NCBI GenBank assembly: GCA_961205875.1
Contig: OY540814.1
Location: forward strand, 5,376,993-5,440,992
Origin: Sialis fuliginosa
Lineage: Eukaryota; Arthropoda; Insecta; Megaloptera; Sialidae
Length of the DNA: 64,000 bases
Direction of reading: 5' to 3'
Shown: piece after piece, positions 37,485 through 49,267 of the stretch
Position numbering within the stretch: position 1 is the first letter of the stretch
Layout of the letters: each line of letters opens with the position of its first letter
Notes under the pieces: model-generated
Told to the model about the DNA's origin: nothing
Databases searched by the model: none
The model's input: only the letters and a program-made list of their open reading frames with translations
Position numbers and translations under genes: made by a program

Positions 37485-38715
37485 TAATACATAAACATTT
37501 TAGAAACTGTAATTATGAGAACTTATTACTTCGGAAATATTTGACGTACATTTTCATAATACAAACGTATGTAAGTGGAGGGCAAAGACAAATATTTGCG
37601 TACGGATTGATATTGTTTAGCAATACATAGCAAACTAAGCGAATATGACCATCTACACATTGGCTTAGTTGTACAAATACGGCAAATATTTGTGTGCTAA
37701 GTGAAGTGCCGATTTTAGGATTTTTTTATTAGATCGAATTCACTTCAAAAAGTTCATAAAATGATGAGATTTTTTGGTCACCAGAAATATGAAATAAAAC
37801 AATTTTTTTTTCTATAATTAGGTGTAACAAAAGAACAAACTATTTGGAATTAATTTTTTTGTAATTTTCATTTACCTCCACTGGATTAAATAAATAATGG
37901 AATATTATAACTATGTATGCGTTTGAAGAGTTAAATATTATATAATAACTTCCATGAGTTACTATATTTGCGGCATATTTTCCATTCCGAGTACAACTTC
38001 TTTTGCATCCCTCTGTATTATACACAAAAGATATCAAAGGCAACGTTTTAATAATTACCTAGAGTTCTCGTAACGTGTCAATTTTCATACACCTCACACG
38101 TAATTTTACAAATTCAGTACACTGTATATAATTTTAAATATTCAAGGTATCATATAACATACACGAACATTAAAATGCAAAACAAGATTTTCATATATAC
38201 ATATACAATACATATATAGGTACCTTATATTGTGTTTTTATTTCATCTCTCATTCATATCACAGTTTAATGATATTGTATTATAACGTTTATAGCATTGC
38301 ATTTTATATGTATTTATTTATGTATGTACATGTTACTAATTTTCTCGAAAGAAAAACTTTACTGTATGAGTATGAATATGCCGAAGAATTAAATATTTGA
38401 ATTTTATTATTCCTGTTTACAAATGTTTATTGTTTTTATTATTATTATTTTTCAATACAAAATTGAATTTTAATATACATCAATACAGAGTTGTTTCAAA
38501 GACATTTGTGTTGTTCAAAAGACAAAATGATTAAATGCAGAAAACAGTCGAGAAAATAGATGTTTATTTCATTTGTATGTTTTCCTAAAATTAAGTAATT
38601 CGGTATCAAGACATTGAAATTGACAATAAGTGGAATTATACATTTTGGTATCGAATTCATAATATTATCGTGTTTTATAAGTCAAAAAATTGCAATATTA
38701 AGGAATTCGAATTAA

Positions 38716-39235
38716 CCTATTAACGCCCGCCGTACACACTTGTGTACTCCTCATTTTATAATTCGTGTGGCTTTCTATGGATATTAATTCAAAATAAAAA
38801 TCAAATGTTAGTAGTGCAACAAACAAAATCTATTAACGTTATTAGTTTCATGAGTGTTTAAATGTGTTTTAATTGCTGCGAATTATTTGTAAGTATATGA
38901 ATAGAAGCATGTGATATGCGAACATATTTTATTCCACTGAAGTGTGTGATTTCGAATTTTGTTTAAATCATATGGAATAACTTAAATACACATATAGGTA
39001 TAACTTGATTTTTAAATGTAATTTATCTAAAAAAAATAATATCAAAAAAGCAGTCTCACACAAAATAGACTTCATATCTGCCAAATTTACTCGCTTGAAT
39101 GCACACCGTTATTTTTATTTTTTTAAATATAAAAAAAGTTTTGTTGTAATATTTAGTTAAATATATTGTGTACCTACTTAATTAAATTTTAAAAAATCTT
39201 CTGCATGTTTTAGTTTTCTTGTAGGCGTTAATTGG
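38716..39235. mobile_element. piggyBac-type MITE with TTAA target duplications
   Basis: 520 bp. Inverted ends CCTATTAACGCC / GGCGTTAATTGG directly flanked by TTAA on both sides (38712-38715, 39236-39239), the strict target of piggyBac transposases. The short terminal repeat beginning CC also fits. No transposase frame. Confidence 0.82.
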
Positions 39236-39409
39236 TTAATGAAAATCTTTCGGTAATTTTTTAAACTTATTTATTACTATTAACTAGCATATTGGACCCG
39301 GTGTAACGCAAAATCATAGTGACCTAAAATTTTCAACATGCCCACAACACAAGGTTCACCACGAATTGTTTTTTTCTGTCTTCGATTTACACAAAATATC
39401 CACAAATTA

Positions 39410-39467
39410 TAATGGATAGGTTAGGTTAAGGTATATAATTATATACCTTAACCTAACCTATCCATTA
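39410..39467. repeat. perfect 58-bp palindrome
   Basis: The 29 bases at 39410-39438 are the exact reverse complement of 39439-39467, with no spacer. The arms contain taggttaggttaagg, reminiscent of but not equal to the insect telomere unit TTAGG. No target duplication or larger element is evident. Confidence 0.95.
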
Positions 39468-40444
39468 GTGAAAAGCAGAATATAATCCGTTCAGTAATTA
39501 CTGAGAAAATCTTGTAAAGTTATATTTTAAAACTCCCACGAAGCACCGTCTTAGAATTTGTATGAAAATCAAAAAATATTAATTATTAGGTTAGCAACAA
39601 TCATAATCAATTTTGATATTTTACCTTTCATGGAAGTGAAATGTTTCGTTATATTTCAATTTTTAATCAATATAGGTAATTCAATATATTTTATTGTTAA
39701 TATGTGTCAAAAATCATCAAATTGTTCGACAAAATATTTGAAAATTTGTAAATTATAGAGGTGTCTTCCTGATTGCGGTCATTCCCGATTACGGTCATAT
39801 AATTTTTCATAAATAAGTAAAAAATTGTGAAATTTTTTGTTGAAAACCTTTTTTTGCTCTCGCAATTGATTCAGGAGCAAAAAGGTCTTCAGAAAATGAA
39901 TGATGATTTCTTTTAAAATAGTAGTAAACAATTTTCAAGTTTTCTTTATTAATCTAAAAAAATTAGAGCCCGAATATTTATTCTGCTTTAGGTCTCCGAC
40001 TATCATAACGCGTTATTGCCTGCTTATTCAGTATTTTTAAAGCTAAATAAAACCATTACGGAATTATAGTATCAAAAAAACCTACATACATCAAACAAAT
40101 TGACAATGAATTGTTTATGGCATAATATTTTCACAGATACTCTTCCACAGCCTTGAAATGACAACAGAAGCATATTTTCAAGTAACGAAAATACATAAAC
40201 AAACAAAACAAAGGATATGGTTTTATCTATTCAACAACTTCTTGGAAATATAAAACATATTCAAAATACACAAAAGATAATAAACCAAAAGACATTTCAT
40301 TAATGGCTTCCACATGAACAAATAACCATAAATGGCGAATACAATAAAATAAGTACAAAAACATTTTTTAAATGATAAGATATTTGTATTTATATTGGTA
40401 ACGGATAATGTACAAACAAATAACGTTATGTTTGAAACAATCAG

Positions 40445-40800
40445 CCATAAATCAAATTGAACTCGAGGGGGTTCCCCGACACCAATGGTCGAGCTTGATT
40501 CCGTTATAGCTCCGCCTTAACGACGTCTTACTCGATATAATTGGTCGGATTTGAGATAATATTTCTTTTTATTGGGTAGATGTACACGCATTTACCGTGT
40601 AAAACCACAAATGCATAATTGTAATGCGTTTGACGTCCAACTATGCATAACCTCACTTTCACAACAAAATGGTCTGCGGAGGTATTTTTCTGGTACACAG
40701 TGGCGTAACATGTTTCCTTTTTTAGACATTGCACAAAAAACTTATGTACTTATTAATTATGGGGACGATTTCCGGTTAAATGTCACCAATAAATCACATT
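40445..40800. other. GC-richer segment with overlapping short frames, unassigned
   Basis: ctcgagggggttccccgacaccaatggtcgagcttg...ctccgccttaacgacg stands out in composition. A 68-codon minus-strand frame (40528-40734) and a 76-codon plus-strand frame overlap. Neither shows a known motif, and an 'cacagtggcgtaac' string at 40698 points to transposon-end material. Confidence 0.25.
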
Positions 40801-42002
40801 GAGCCAGGTGTTCCTGTTATATCATAAACAAGGAAAATTCTACATATTTTTTATAACGAAGATCAAAATGAACTAACACAGTCTTAAAAATAGGAAAAAT
40901 TATACCGCATTTGACTGGTACGTTTTAATTTATTAATGGACTGAAATTTATTGCAATAAAAAAAAAGATTTTACCTATATTACATGAAAAAAGGCAATCA
41001 TTTGTAAATAAAATTTTTTTTATCGTTTTTTAATTTAATTTAATATAATTTTTTTAATAACTTTTTATAAGTAGTATAAAAACAATTAATATTTGGACAA
41101 TACATTTTTTGAGAAATATTTCAATTTTTTTTATTGTGTTCAACTAATTTTTTAATTAAAACAAACATACCTTTTCACGGTTTTAATGAAAATATAAACT
41201 CACATGTACTTTAGTGGTCATAAAGAACCCTCTACACGAATTCCAATGTGTACAGTTAAGTATAAATAATTGTTATTTCACAGTCGCAAAACTTTTATTT
41301 TAAATTTTATTTACTTCTTAAAACATATAGGTACCTACAGACCAAACAAAGATTTACCTTCTAGAATTGGAAAATTTTAAAAATACAATTCCGTAAAAGC
41401 TTCATTCGATATGTGTACATTACATTTCTTCTTTACAGGTATATAGATGATTCTTTAAAGGTTTTCCAAATTTTTAGTTTCTACTGGTTAATATAATATT
41501 ATAATGCATACTAAGATTAATAGCTTTTGTTTATCATTTAACCTTTATGCGTTAGTAAATTAAATAAATTGTAAACATTATTTATCTGTCAAATTTTTTA
41601 AAAGATTAAAAAAAAAACTATTATACCGGGTTGAGGTAGGAAGAATCCACATAGCTTTTATAGTGATACTCGTAATAATTGCAATAAAATAAAATGCATC
41701 TATATATTTGGAAATATAAATGGAAGACATTTTGTATCTCATATTTAATAAATATTAATATAATATAAAATTAATAATACTTTGTACATATATTTATTTG
41801 TGAGCAGATTATTACGATTTTTAAAAATTGAGATATTCTGTGCATTGCACATCTTTAAAAATGAACAAACATACATGTGTATGTTCTCATTAAAAAATAC
41901 ATGAATTTAAAAGAGACTAATGAAATTCCAATATTTATCGATAACTATAAAAAACGAACAAAATATACAGATCTCTGCCGTTATAATAAAAATAATTTAT
42001 AT

Positions 42003-42316
42003 ACCCGGGAAAAAATTTCAGATTTGAAGTAATCAAATCAGATCGTTATAGATCAACAACGATTTAAAAAGATCTGCAATGATCTACAAAGATCTACAAC
42101 GATCTACAAGATCTCTGAAGATCGTTGTAACGTTGAAATTTCATGCATTTTCAACGTTTCAATCTGTATCACGATCTTTAGAGATCTTTGTAGGTCGTTG
42201 TAGATCTTTGCTGGTCTCCACAGATAAAAAACCAGTGAAAAAATATGATGTTTTCTCAAAATACAGATCTATCACGATTTGATTTGATCACTTCAGATCT
42301 GAAATTTTTTCCCGGT
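42003..42316. mobile_element. MITE studded with AGATCT/GATC motifs
   Basis: Ends acccgggaaaaaatttcagatttgaagtaatcaaatca and tgatttgatcacttcagatctgaaattttttcccggt are ~38-bp inverted repeats. The interior is an irregular array of gatctacaacgatct-type words (more than a dozen GATC sites in ~310 bp) in both orientations. A 67-codon frame through it is not coding. Confidence 0.85.
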
Positions 42317-42354
42317 ATCTATTTTAACGAAATAGTCGACTAACCATACGAATC

Positions 42355-42720
42355 CATACTAATATTATAAATGCAAAAGTATGTCTGTCTGTCTGTTACC
42401 TTTTCACAGCTACACCGCTGAACTGACCTTAATGAAATTTTACAAGGACATAAGCCTCCTTTTTATACCGAAAAATGTATTAAATAATAAATATGAGTGT
42501 GTGACATTTGTACGCGCGGCCTGTTTTATCGACTATCATAATAGAAATCTGTATTACTTAATCTTTTTCTTCATCATGGGTTTTATGCCCGACAACTCAT
42601 ACTTAACCTAACTTCCACACGAACGAAGTATTTTGTTTAATCGACTATCATAACAGAAATCTGTATTACCTAATATTCATCTTCTTCATGGGTTTTATAA
42701 TTCTTGGTCTTTTTTAGTTT
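42355..42720 (+). mobile_element. CTGTCTG-headed dispersed element, 5' part
   Basis: ccatactaatattataaatgcaaaagtatgtctgtctgtctgttaccttttcacagctacaccgctgaac is the standard head of the family whose tail is seen at 32160-32190. Internal duplication of 'cgactatcataatagaaatctgtattacttaat' at about 42530 and 42640. The tail is absent. Confidence 0.6.
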
Positions 42721-42859
42721 ATCTAAAAAAAATGAAAGGGGTTTTTATAAAGCAATTTTGATAATTTAAAATAAGTATGAATATTTTCAATAAAAATATC
42801 TTCTGTTCGGACTATAATATATAAGTTATTTTGATCGCCCGTATACACGTAAATAGTTC

Positions 42860-43060
42860 GAAGTACTTACTACAGAGGGCACTGCTGTCGTACTGGGGGC
42901 GCATGCGCGATATTATGCCATTAAATTGAAACCAGCGAGACGTTTTACGAGCGGTTTATAGCGCGCATTACCTCAATGATTTTTTAGTGCGAACCTAACC
43001 TACACAATAAAACCCGAGTTGAGAGGGTGTGTTGTGTGCATCATTTCATGTAGGACAAGT
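42860..43060. other. GC-richer segment, unassigned
   Basis: gagggcactgctgtcgtactgggggcgcatgcgcgatatt...gagcggtttatagcgcgcatt. All frames are short. It could be a transposon end or a promoter-like island; nothing decides it. Confidence 0.2.
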
Positions 43061-43451
43061 GGCAAAGTAAATTATGTACAACGAATACCCGGAAATTCTG
43101 CATCAATAGGGGTAGGTTTTTATTTTTACTTTGAAATAGGCGAAGTTTTTTATAGCTAGTTCGGAGAAATTAAATAGAAATACCTACTTTAATCAAGTTT
43201 AATTTACTGTAATAATTCTTGCACCATAGTAATGCTAAATTTACGTAAGTAATCAGTCAAGTGGCAATCGAATGGTAACAGTATAGGCGTTACATGTTCT
43301 ATTTATAATCCAGTTAGCGCATTGGACCTGGTGTTACTCGGGGATATAAATTTAATCTGTAATAAACCTATTTAGTATTGTTTTCAGTTATCGCTAACTA
43401 TTTACGCAGCGCACACGAATTGCAAAATATCGGTATGGAGAACCATACATG

Positions 43452-44100
43452 ACTTCCATGTTCTTTAATATCTTTTTAAATAATTTTTAATATATGAAAA
43501 ATTTCAATGGGATTTGTCAGAAATAAAACTCATCTTTGTATTATAAATACTAGTTTTTTAATGTCCTAATGTCAGAAACATATTACACTAATTTGACAAT
43601 TTGAATTTAGTTGTATTTATTTCAAAGGCAACATGAAGTAGTGACATATTAATTAGTATTTAAAATTCAAATTTTGAGGGTGGTTTTCACACCTTCAATA
43701 GCTGTTTAGGCACGTACAAAAAATAAATTATAGGTTCAGTTGAACTACAAATGTACCAAATCTTATCAAAATTAGTGAGATAATACTTGCAACGTTCACT
43801 TTTCAGGCGATAAAAGTTCCAAATTTCGAATATTCCTAAAACCCCTAATCCGATTAGCATCAAAATCAATAGGTCTGGAGTACTCACTGAGAGAAACATT
43901 TTCTTTAGAAATAATTCAGATCGGTGCAATTTTACAGTAGCTATCGTGAACGGAAGAAAATTCTACATCCAGACACACGCACAGTCGCCATGTGGAAATC
44001 AAATTTTCTTTACGTTTTGAAGGTAATACAATCAGAATCTGCTCTTATCTCAGACACGATTTTTCGAGACGGTATTATATTTATTTCAGAACATGGAAGT
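43452..44100. mobile_element. TIR element, 'ACTTCCATGTTCT' family (copy 2)
   Basis: Same ends (acttccatgttct / agaacatggaagt) and same interior order as 3298-4066, and the same atcggtatggagaaccatacatg outside the left end. The end motif is therefore probably internal to a slightly longer element. An 80-codon minus-strand frame is not coding. Confidence 0.75.
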
Positions 44101-44359
44101 GAAATATCTTAAACCTTCCTTGTAAAACACTATCTATTAGAGAAAATCTGAGAAAATCGTGCACAGACAGACGCGGCGAGTTTGTTTTATACTATATGCA
44201 TAATATTTCAATAGAAATATAGGATTCTTTTTTCCTTTGATCATCCGGGGGCACAATCTTTTATTATTAGTCTGGTAGAGGTGTGCGGTAAAATTGTGCT
44301 GATTTTATTTATATGAAGATATAAAAATTCAGGCAAGACATACACGAGTGTATGCCATA

Positions 44360-44871
44360 AGGGTTCCGAAGTACGTACTACGTGAAATGTTTGGAACCAC
44401 TTACAGGTGCATTTTTAAGTTAAAGTTAAAATATAAAAAAGTGTCAAGTTCTACTAATTGAGATCTATATTTTGACATACCACATGCCTAGATATAAAAA
44501 AAAAATTATGATTGGTATACAATTTTTTTGTTTTTTTGGATTTGCTTTAAAGCCCCCTACAGGCACCATTTTTGATTTAGAAAAAAAATAAAAAAAGGGT
44601 CAAATTCCGCTTGTTTGGTTATACATTTTAACGTGCCACATGCCTTGGTATAAAAAAAAAATATTTTTTTTACCTAGCTTTAGCTCTTTATTGCCTCCCC
44701 TGAAAAATTATTTATTCAATAAATTTGTACATATTTTACTAGAGGGTGTCATTTTACATGTTCAGTAAAAATTTCAAGTTTCTAGCTTATATGGTTTACG
44801 AGCTATTTAGCTTTGAGTGAAAAGGACGGACGGACGACAAAGCGATATTAATAGGGTTTCTTCGGAACCCT
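44360..44871. mobile_element. element with AGGGTTCCGAAG ends
   Basis: agggttccgaag (44360) and cttcggaaccct (44860-44871) form short inverted repeats. The interior has two tandem versions of 'gcaccatttttgatttagaaaaaa...gggtcaaattc'. Related fragments at 27470-27570 and 29490-29600. Confidence 0.6.
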
Positions 44872-46863
44872 AAAAAGTAAAGTACGTATGTACTTAAATA
44901 ACCTTATTTTTGTCATCTTGTATTTAATTAAAACTTTTTATTATTATTATTATGTTAATGTGGAATGAGTTAGTATCAAGTATGAAATTGATTGGGGATA
45001 TAAGTGGAATATATTAGAATATATATAGAGAGGCTGTCATGTTCCGAGTAAATACTTTTAGGGAGCTTTAACTGTGTTTTGTATGTAAAAAAAAGCTCAC
45101 TAGAAACCTTTGAACTTTTATATTTAATATTAAGAGTTCTACTTATTATAAATAAATTATGTCGAAAAGACTACCTAAGATAATTAATTGTTTATTGAAA
45201 CATGGTTTCAGATTAATTTAACTGAGACTATTAGAGTCATAACTGATTCATGCATATAGGATCTTCATCATAAACTTGTATACAGATATAAAACACTATA
45301 TACATATTTTACTATAAAGCGTAACTGATCGAGGTGCATACTATATTTTTAACTTTACTTTATTTATTATTGATTTTACTCGAAAACGCAATAAAATATC
45401 ATACCATAGCATGTTGTAATAAATACATATTACGGTATAAAAATGAATTCAATAACAATATTTGTATTTCATTTTTCGAAATAGCTCGAATAACAATACT
45501 AAAGTAATCAAATTACAGAAGTAAATTCCGAGTAAGGATAAGGACAAACAACTTGTGTAGGTATGTTTTATGTTTAACAGTGTTTCTAAAACTTTATACA
45601 TTGCGAAACTTTTTGTAGGCGGTTGGCATCAACACCGTTAAATAAATTGAGGAAATAAGGTTAGGTCAGGAAAACGAAAATAGAACGAGTAAAGATAAAT
45701 TGCATGACTAAATAAATTCTTCAATTGAGATTTTCCATTGAATTAACAGGTTTTCACACAATTTTTATTTTATTGTCTTAATGTGATGCTTCTGTGACGT
45801 AGGTACAAATGATTGTTACTAATAATAATAACTCGAAATGAGTTATAATATTTAGTATATAATATTTAAAATTTCCGATTTTTTTATATATTCTGATAGC
45901 AAAATATATTGAGAGTATACTGTAAAAATTTTAGACCGAAATTCAAAGTATTTACGAAGTTATAGTATTTAGAAATGTTACTAAATCTTTAAACGCATTT
46001 TTCTCGAAACAACTTTTTTCGGTTGGAGGAAGCAGAAACGAAATTCTAATCAATCAATCAAGTTATAATTTGTTCTACACACTAATTAGTTATCGAATTA
46101 TCTAAAATTGTTTATTTTTATTAATAAATTCTTATTTTTTCTCTCAGTTTTCAACGACAAAAACAACTTTTTTACAACTCCGTCATTTTTTTAAATTAAT
46201 ATAAATGTCTGATTCTAAATACTACGATAGAGTCAAGTCTATACAATGAAAATATAATCCGCTTATTGTCCTCGAAAAACACAAAGTATAATAAAATTTA
46301 CTAAAAAAAATGTTTTCATATAATTTAAGATGCAAATAAAAACATATAAAAAGACTGAAAAGATTATATTTTATTTTGTTTACGAAAAAAAATCCTGAAA
46401 TAAGCTTAAAATTTTATCCGTCATCACAATACTGCCTTAATAAATGGTCGGACTTAGTTATTGCAAAAAGACATGAATACTGAAGTTATCAGTATTCAGA
46501 TTTTTTAAATAAGTACTGCATATATTTTTGTAATTATAATTCCTTATAACAAAATAAATCTCGAAGATATTCTTTACTCACAAAACTCCTGTGCTTTAAT
46601 TTCAAACATTCATTAAGAAATATATTAATATCACTTTCCTTCTTCTTTGATTAGGGTTATATGTAAATGATCTGGTAGTAAATCATTGTGTATCGATAAA
46701 GGTTCGCGAACCATACTTTACGAAACGCTGCTCTATAGGAACATTCACTTCTCTTTGTCGTTATAACGCAGATGGCCAGTTTGACGGGTGATTGGAAATA
46801 AACAAACTATTTTATATTTTGTCTGAGAAATATTATTTTTACGATTCTTTAATAACAAATTAA

Positions 46864-47010
46864 GTCAAGCCAGCGGCAGTTGAAAAGAGCGTACCTAATC
46901 CCGTGAGGTTCTTTGTATCGACGCAAGGTCAAATGGCGATGGAAATAATCCAAGTGTTACATTATTTTTATATCTTTGTAGTTTCTTACATTCTGTTGAG
47001 TAAAGATAAA
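46864..47010 (+). other. unassigned open frame in a GC-richer patch
   Basis: A 48-codon frame without ATG at its start (TAA, then VKPAAVEKSVPNPVRFF..., stop near 47010) covers aagccagcggcagttgaaaagagcgtacctaatcccgtgaggttc. On the opposite strand a frame of about 20 codons ends at a perfect-looking donor (attag/gtacgc). No domain recognised on either strand. Could be an exon, an exonised repeat or chance. Confidence 0.2.
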
Positions 47011-47439
47011 TAAAGTAAATAAAATCGCTTTCAATCATCCATTAAGTACATTCAATGGAACGAGAGCTTTAAAAATTTATAGGAAAGGAAGTAATGATAC
47101 AGCACTATAAAACTTTTTAAAACATCTATAACAATAGATGAGATTTTCTATTTATATAATTCCATTATAAAAATACATTTTAATTATACTTATTGGTGCG
47201 AATAAACTTCAACTAATAAAAATGTGAAGTTATTTCTGTTTTTATATATTTTTTGTTTATCGATCATTCCGTTGTTTCTGAATGAAAGTCAATCGTTAAT
47301 TCGTTACATTTATTTCTTTTATTAAATAATTAGGGGCTGTAGAATTAATCAAGTAACAACCCCCCAAAAAAATGCTTAAAACTAGTTTTTATTTATTATT
47401 TGTTGAACCTATTTTTCAGTATCAACCGATAATTATTTA

Positions 47440-47947
47440 GACCAGTGAGCCCATCAATTTTATATCTGAATATATCACAAAAATTACGCATAAAGGTACT
47501 TGAATAATTTATCATAAGATCAATCGTAATCGAAAATGATGGATAAAAACGCAAAATTTTACAATACGGACTTCAAATTACACGAAATATATGATAAAAA
47601 TGCGTGTGACTGTGTCGGTATGCACAGTCGAAGGACTAAGGTGAATACGTGAAATGGGGTTAAATAAAACTCATACTCATGGATTGATACGTACATCAAC
47701 TTTTTATCTTATTTTTAATTATAAAACAAGAATATAAACTTATTTTGTGTAATTTGAAGCATCTGTTTTAAGTAAAATTCTGCAGTACTTTCTTTTTTCG
47801 ATATTTTTCGAAAACGGTTATCTCATGACAAATGACCAATGTACATTTTTGTGTATTTTGTATCATATAATCTTCTACAAGATCCCAACTCAGGAAAAAA
47901 TTTAAAAACAAAAAAATACTTGATAAAAATTGGTGGGCCCACTGGTC
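47440..47947. mobile_element. TIR element, 'GACCAGTGGGCCCA' ends
   Basis: gaccagtgagcccatcaattttat is mirrored by aaaattggtgggcccactggtc (about 24 bp, few mismatches). 508 bp, AT-rich and non-coding. Confidence 0.65.
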
Positions 47948-48244
47948 CCATAACACTTATTAATACCAAACACTGTATCAAATTTACTAACTGTAGCATA
48001 ATGGGTTCTCTAGATATTAAATAAACACTAATTTTGGGTAATGGTTCACATAAGGTTTTTTTGCTAAAAATTACATCCTCGATCTACTGTTAAATTTTTT
48101 TACACTAGTTGTAATTCACCCTGTGTATCATATAACGATGTAAAGCAGGTAAGTTGAAATTAGATTACAAACTTAACATCAGAGTTTGTCAAACTTTTTT
48201 ATTGCAATCCAATAGATTCAACGTACACTGTTAAAAATTTCTTT

Positions 48245-48682
48245 AGTAATTTTACAAAAATGTGTAGGAAGTTTTTACGCACCACAATTTTCGGAATTAT
48301 GGAACACAGTTTTGTAAATTTACTATACAATTTATCACAACTCAATTTTAAACTATTACAAATCATCTGTCGCAAAATTACTAATCATTTACTAGACTTA
48401 TGTTTAGTAATATTACTGTACATTATTCGTAATTTTACTAAGCCAAATGTTTCTAATAATTTTAGTAATTTTACAAAAATGTGTAGGAAGTTTTTACGCA
48501 CCACAATTTTCGGAATTATGAAACACAGTTTTGTAAATTTACTATACAATTTATCACAACTCAATTTTAAACTATTACAAATCATCTGTCGCAAAATTAC
48601 TAATCATTTACTAGACTTATGTTTAGTAATATTACTGTACATTATTCGTAATTTTACTAAGCCAAATGTTTCTAATAATTTT
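48245..48682 (+). repeat. 219-bp tandem duplication in the left subterminal region
   Basis: Two almost identical 219-bp units begin at 48245 and 48464; a third partial unit starts at 48683. A 158-codon frame (48260-48736) spans them with the same sequence twice. It is the longest frame in the window but is a by-product of stop-poor repeats. Confidence 0.9.
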
Positions 48683-49267
48683 AGTAATTTTACAAAAATT
48701 TATTGTAATTATACTAGACAATTTATACCAATTTAGTTTAGAAAAATTACAAACTATTTGTTGCAATATTACTAACCTTTATTAAAAAATTGTTTAGTAA
48801 TATTACAATACAATAGTCGGAATTTTACTAAACAAATTAGATTAAATACATTTAGTAATTTTACAACCATATATCGTAATTTTTCAACCCAACTAATACC
48901 AATTTAGTTTCGAAAAATTACAAACTATTTGTTGCAGTATTGAATTTTTACTACCCAACTTACATCAAGTCAATTTGAAAAAAATACAAACCGCTCGTTG
49001 CAATATTACTATGCATCGGGATATAACTTGCATAGCTTTATTTCAATATCAGACTGTAATTTTACTGAAAAAAATTGTTAAATCAATGAATGCTACAACA
49101 GCGTATTTTAGTGTTAAATATAAAATATTTATTAAATATTAATTTATTAATTATTTAATTAACAATTAAACATATGTCATTAATTATAACAGTGTTATCA
49201 ATAATTTATATTATGAAAATAATAACATAATTTAATGCTAACACAAATTTTAAATTTTTTTTGAAGA

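Larger units (their letters stand above)
31222..48225 (-). other. sequence upstream of the dsx dimerisation exon (intron or 5' flank)
   Basis: Minus-strand upstream side of dsx. The exon at 31221 opens with two bases of a split codon, so at least one more exon lies upstream, but none was recognised before 48225 or beyond. The stretches 32200-32900, 33330-35080, 37490-38700, 39470-40440, 40810-42000 and 44880-47430 are AT-rich and show nothing I can assign apart from a candidate open frame at 46864-47010 and the repeats listed separately. Confidence 0.5.

Noticed and set aside
39410-39467. Interstitial telomere repeat
   Set aside because: Only fragments of TTAGG-like sequence, not a tandem (TTAGG)n array; better described as a palindrome.
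40528-40734. 68-codon minus-strand frame as a host gene
   Set aside because: Overlapped by an equally long opposite-strand frame, no motif, and adjacent to transposon-end strings.
48260-48736. 158-codon frame, the longest in the window
   Set aside because: It consists of the same 219-bp subterminal repeat translated twice, with a Leu/Ile/Asn/Phe composition expected of AT-rich repeats and no domain.
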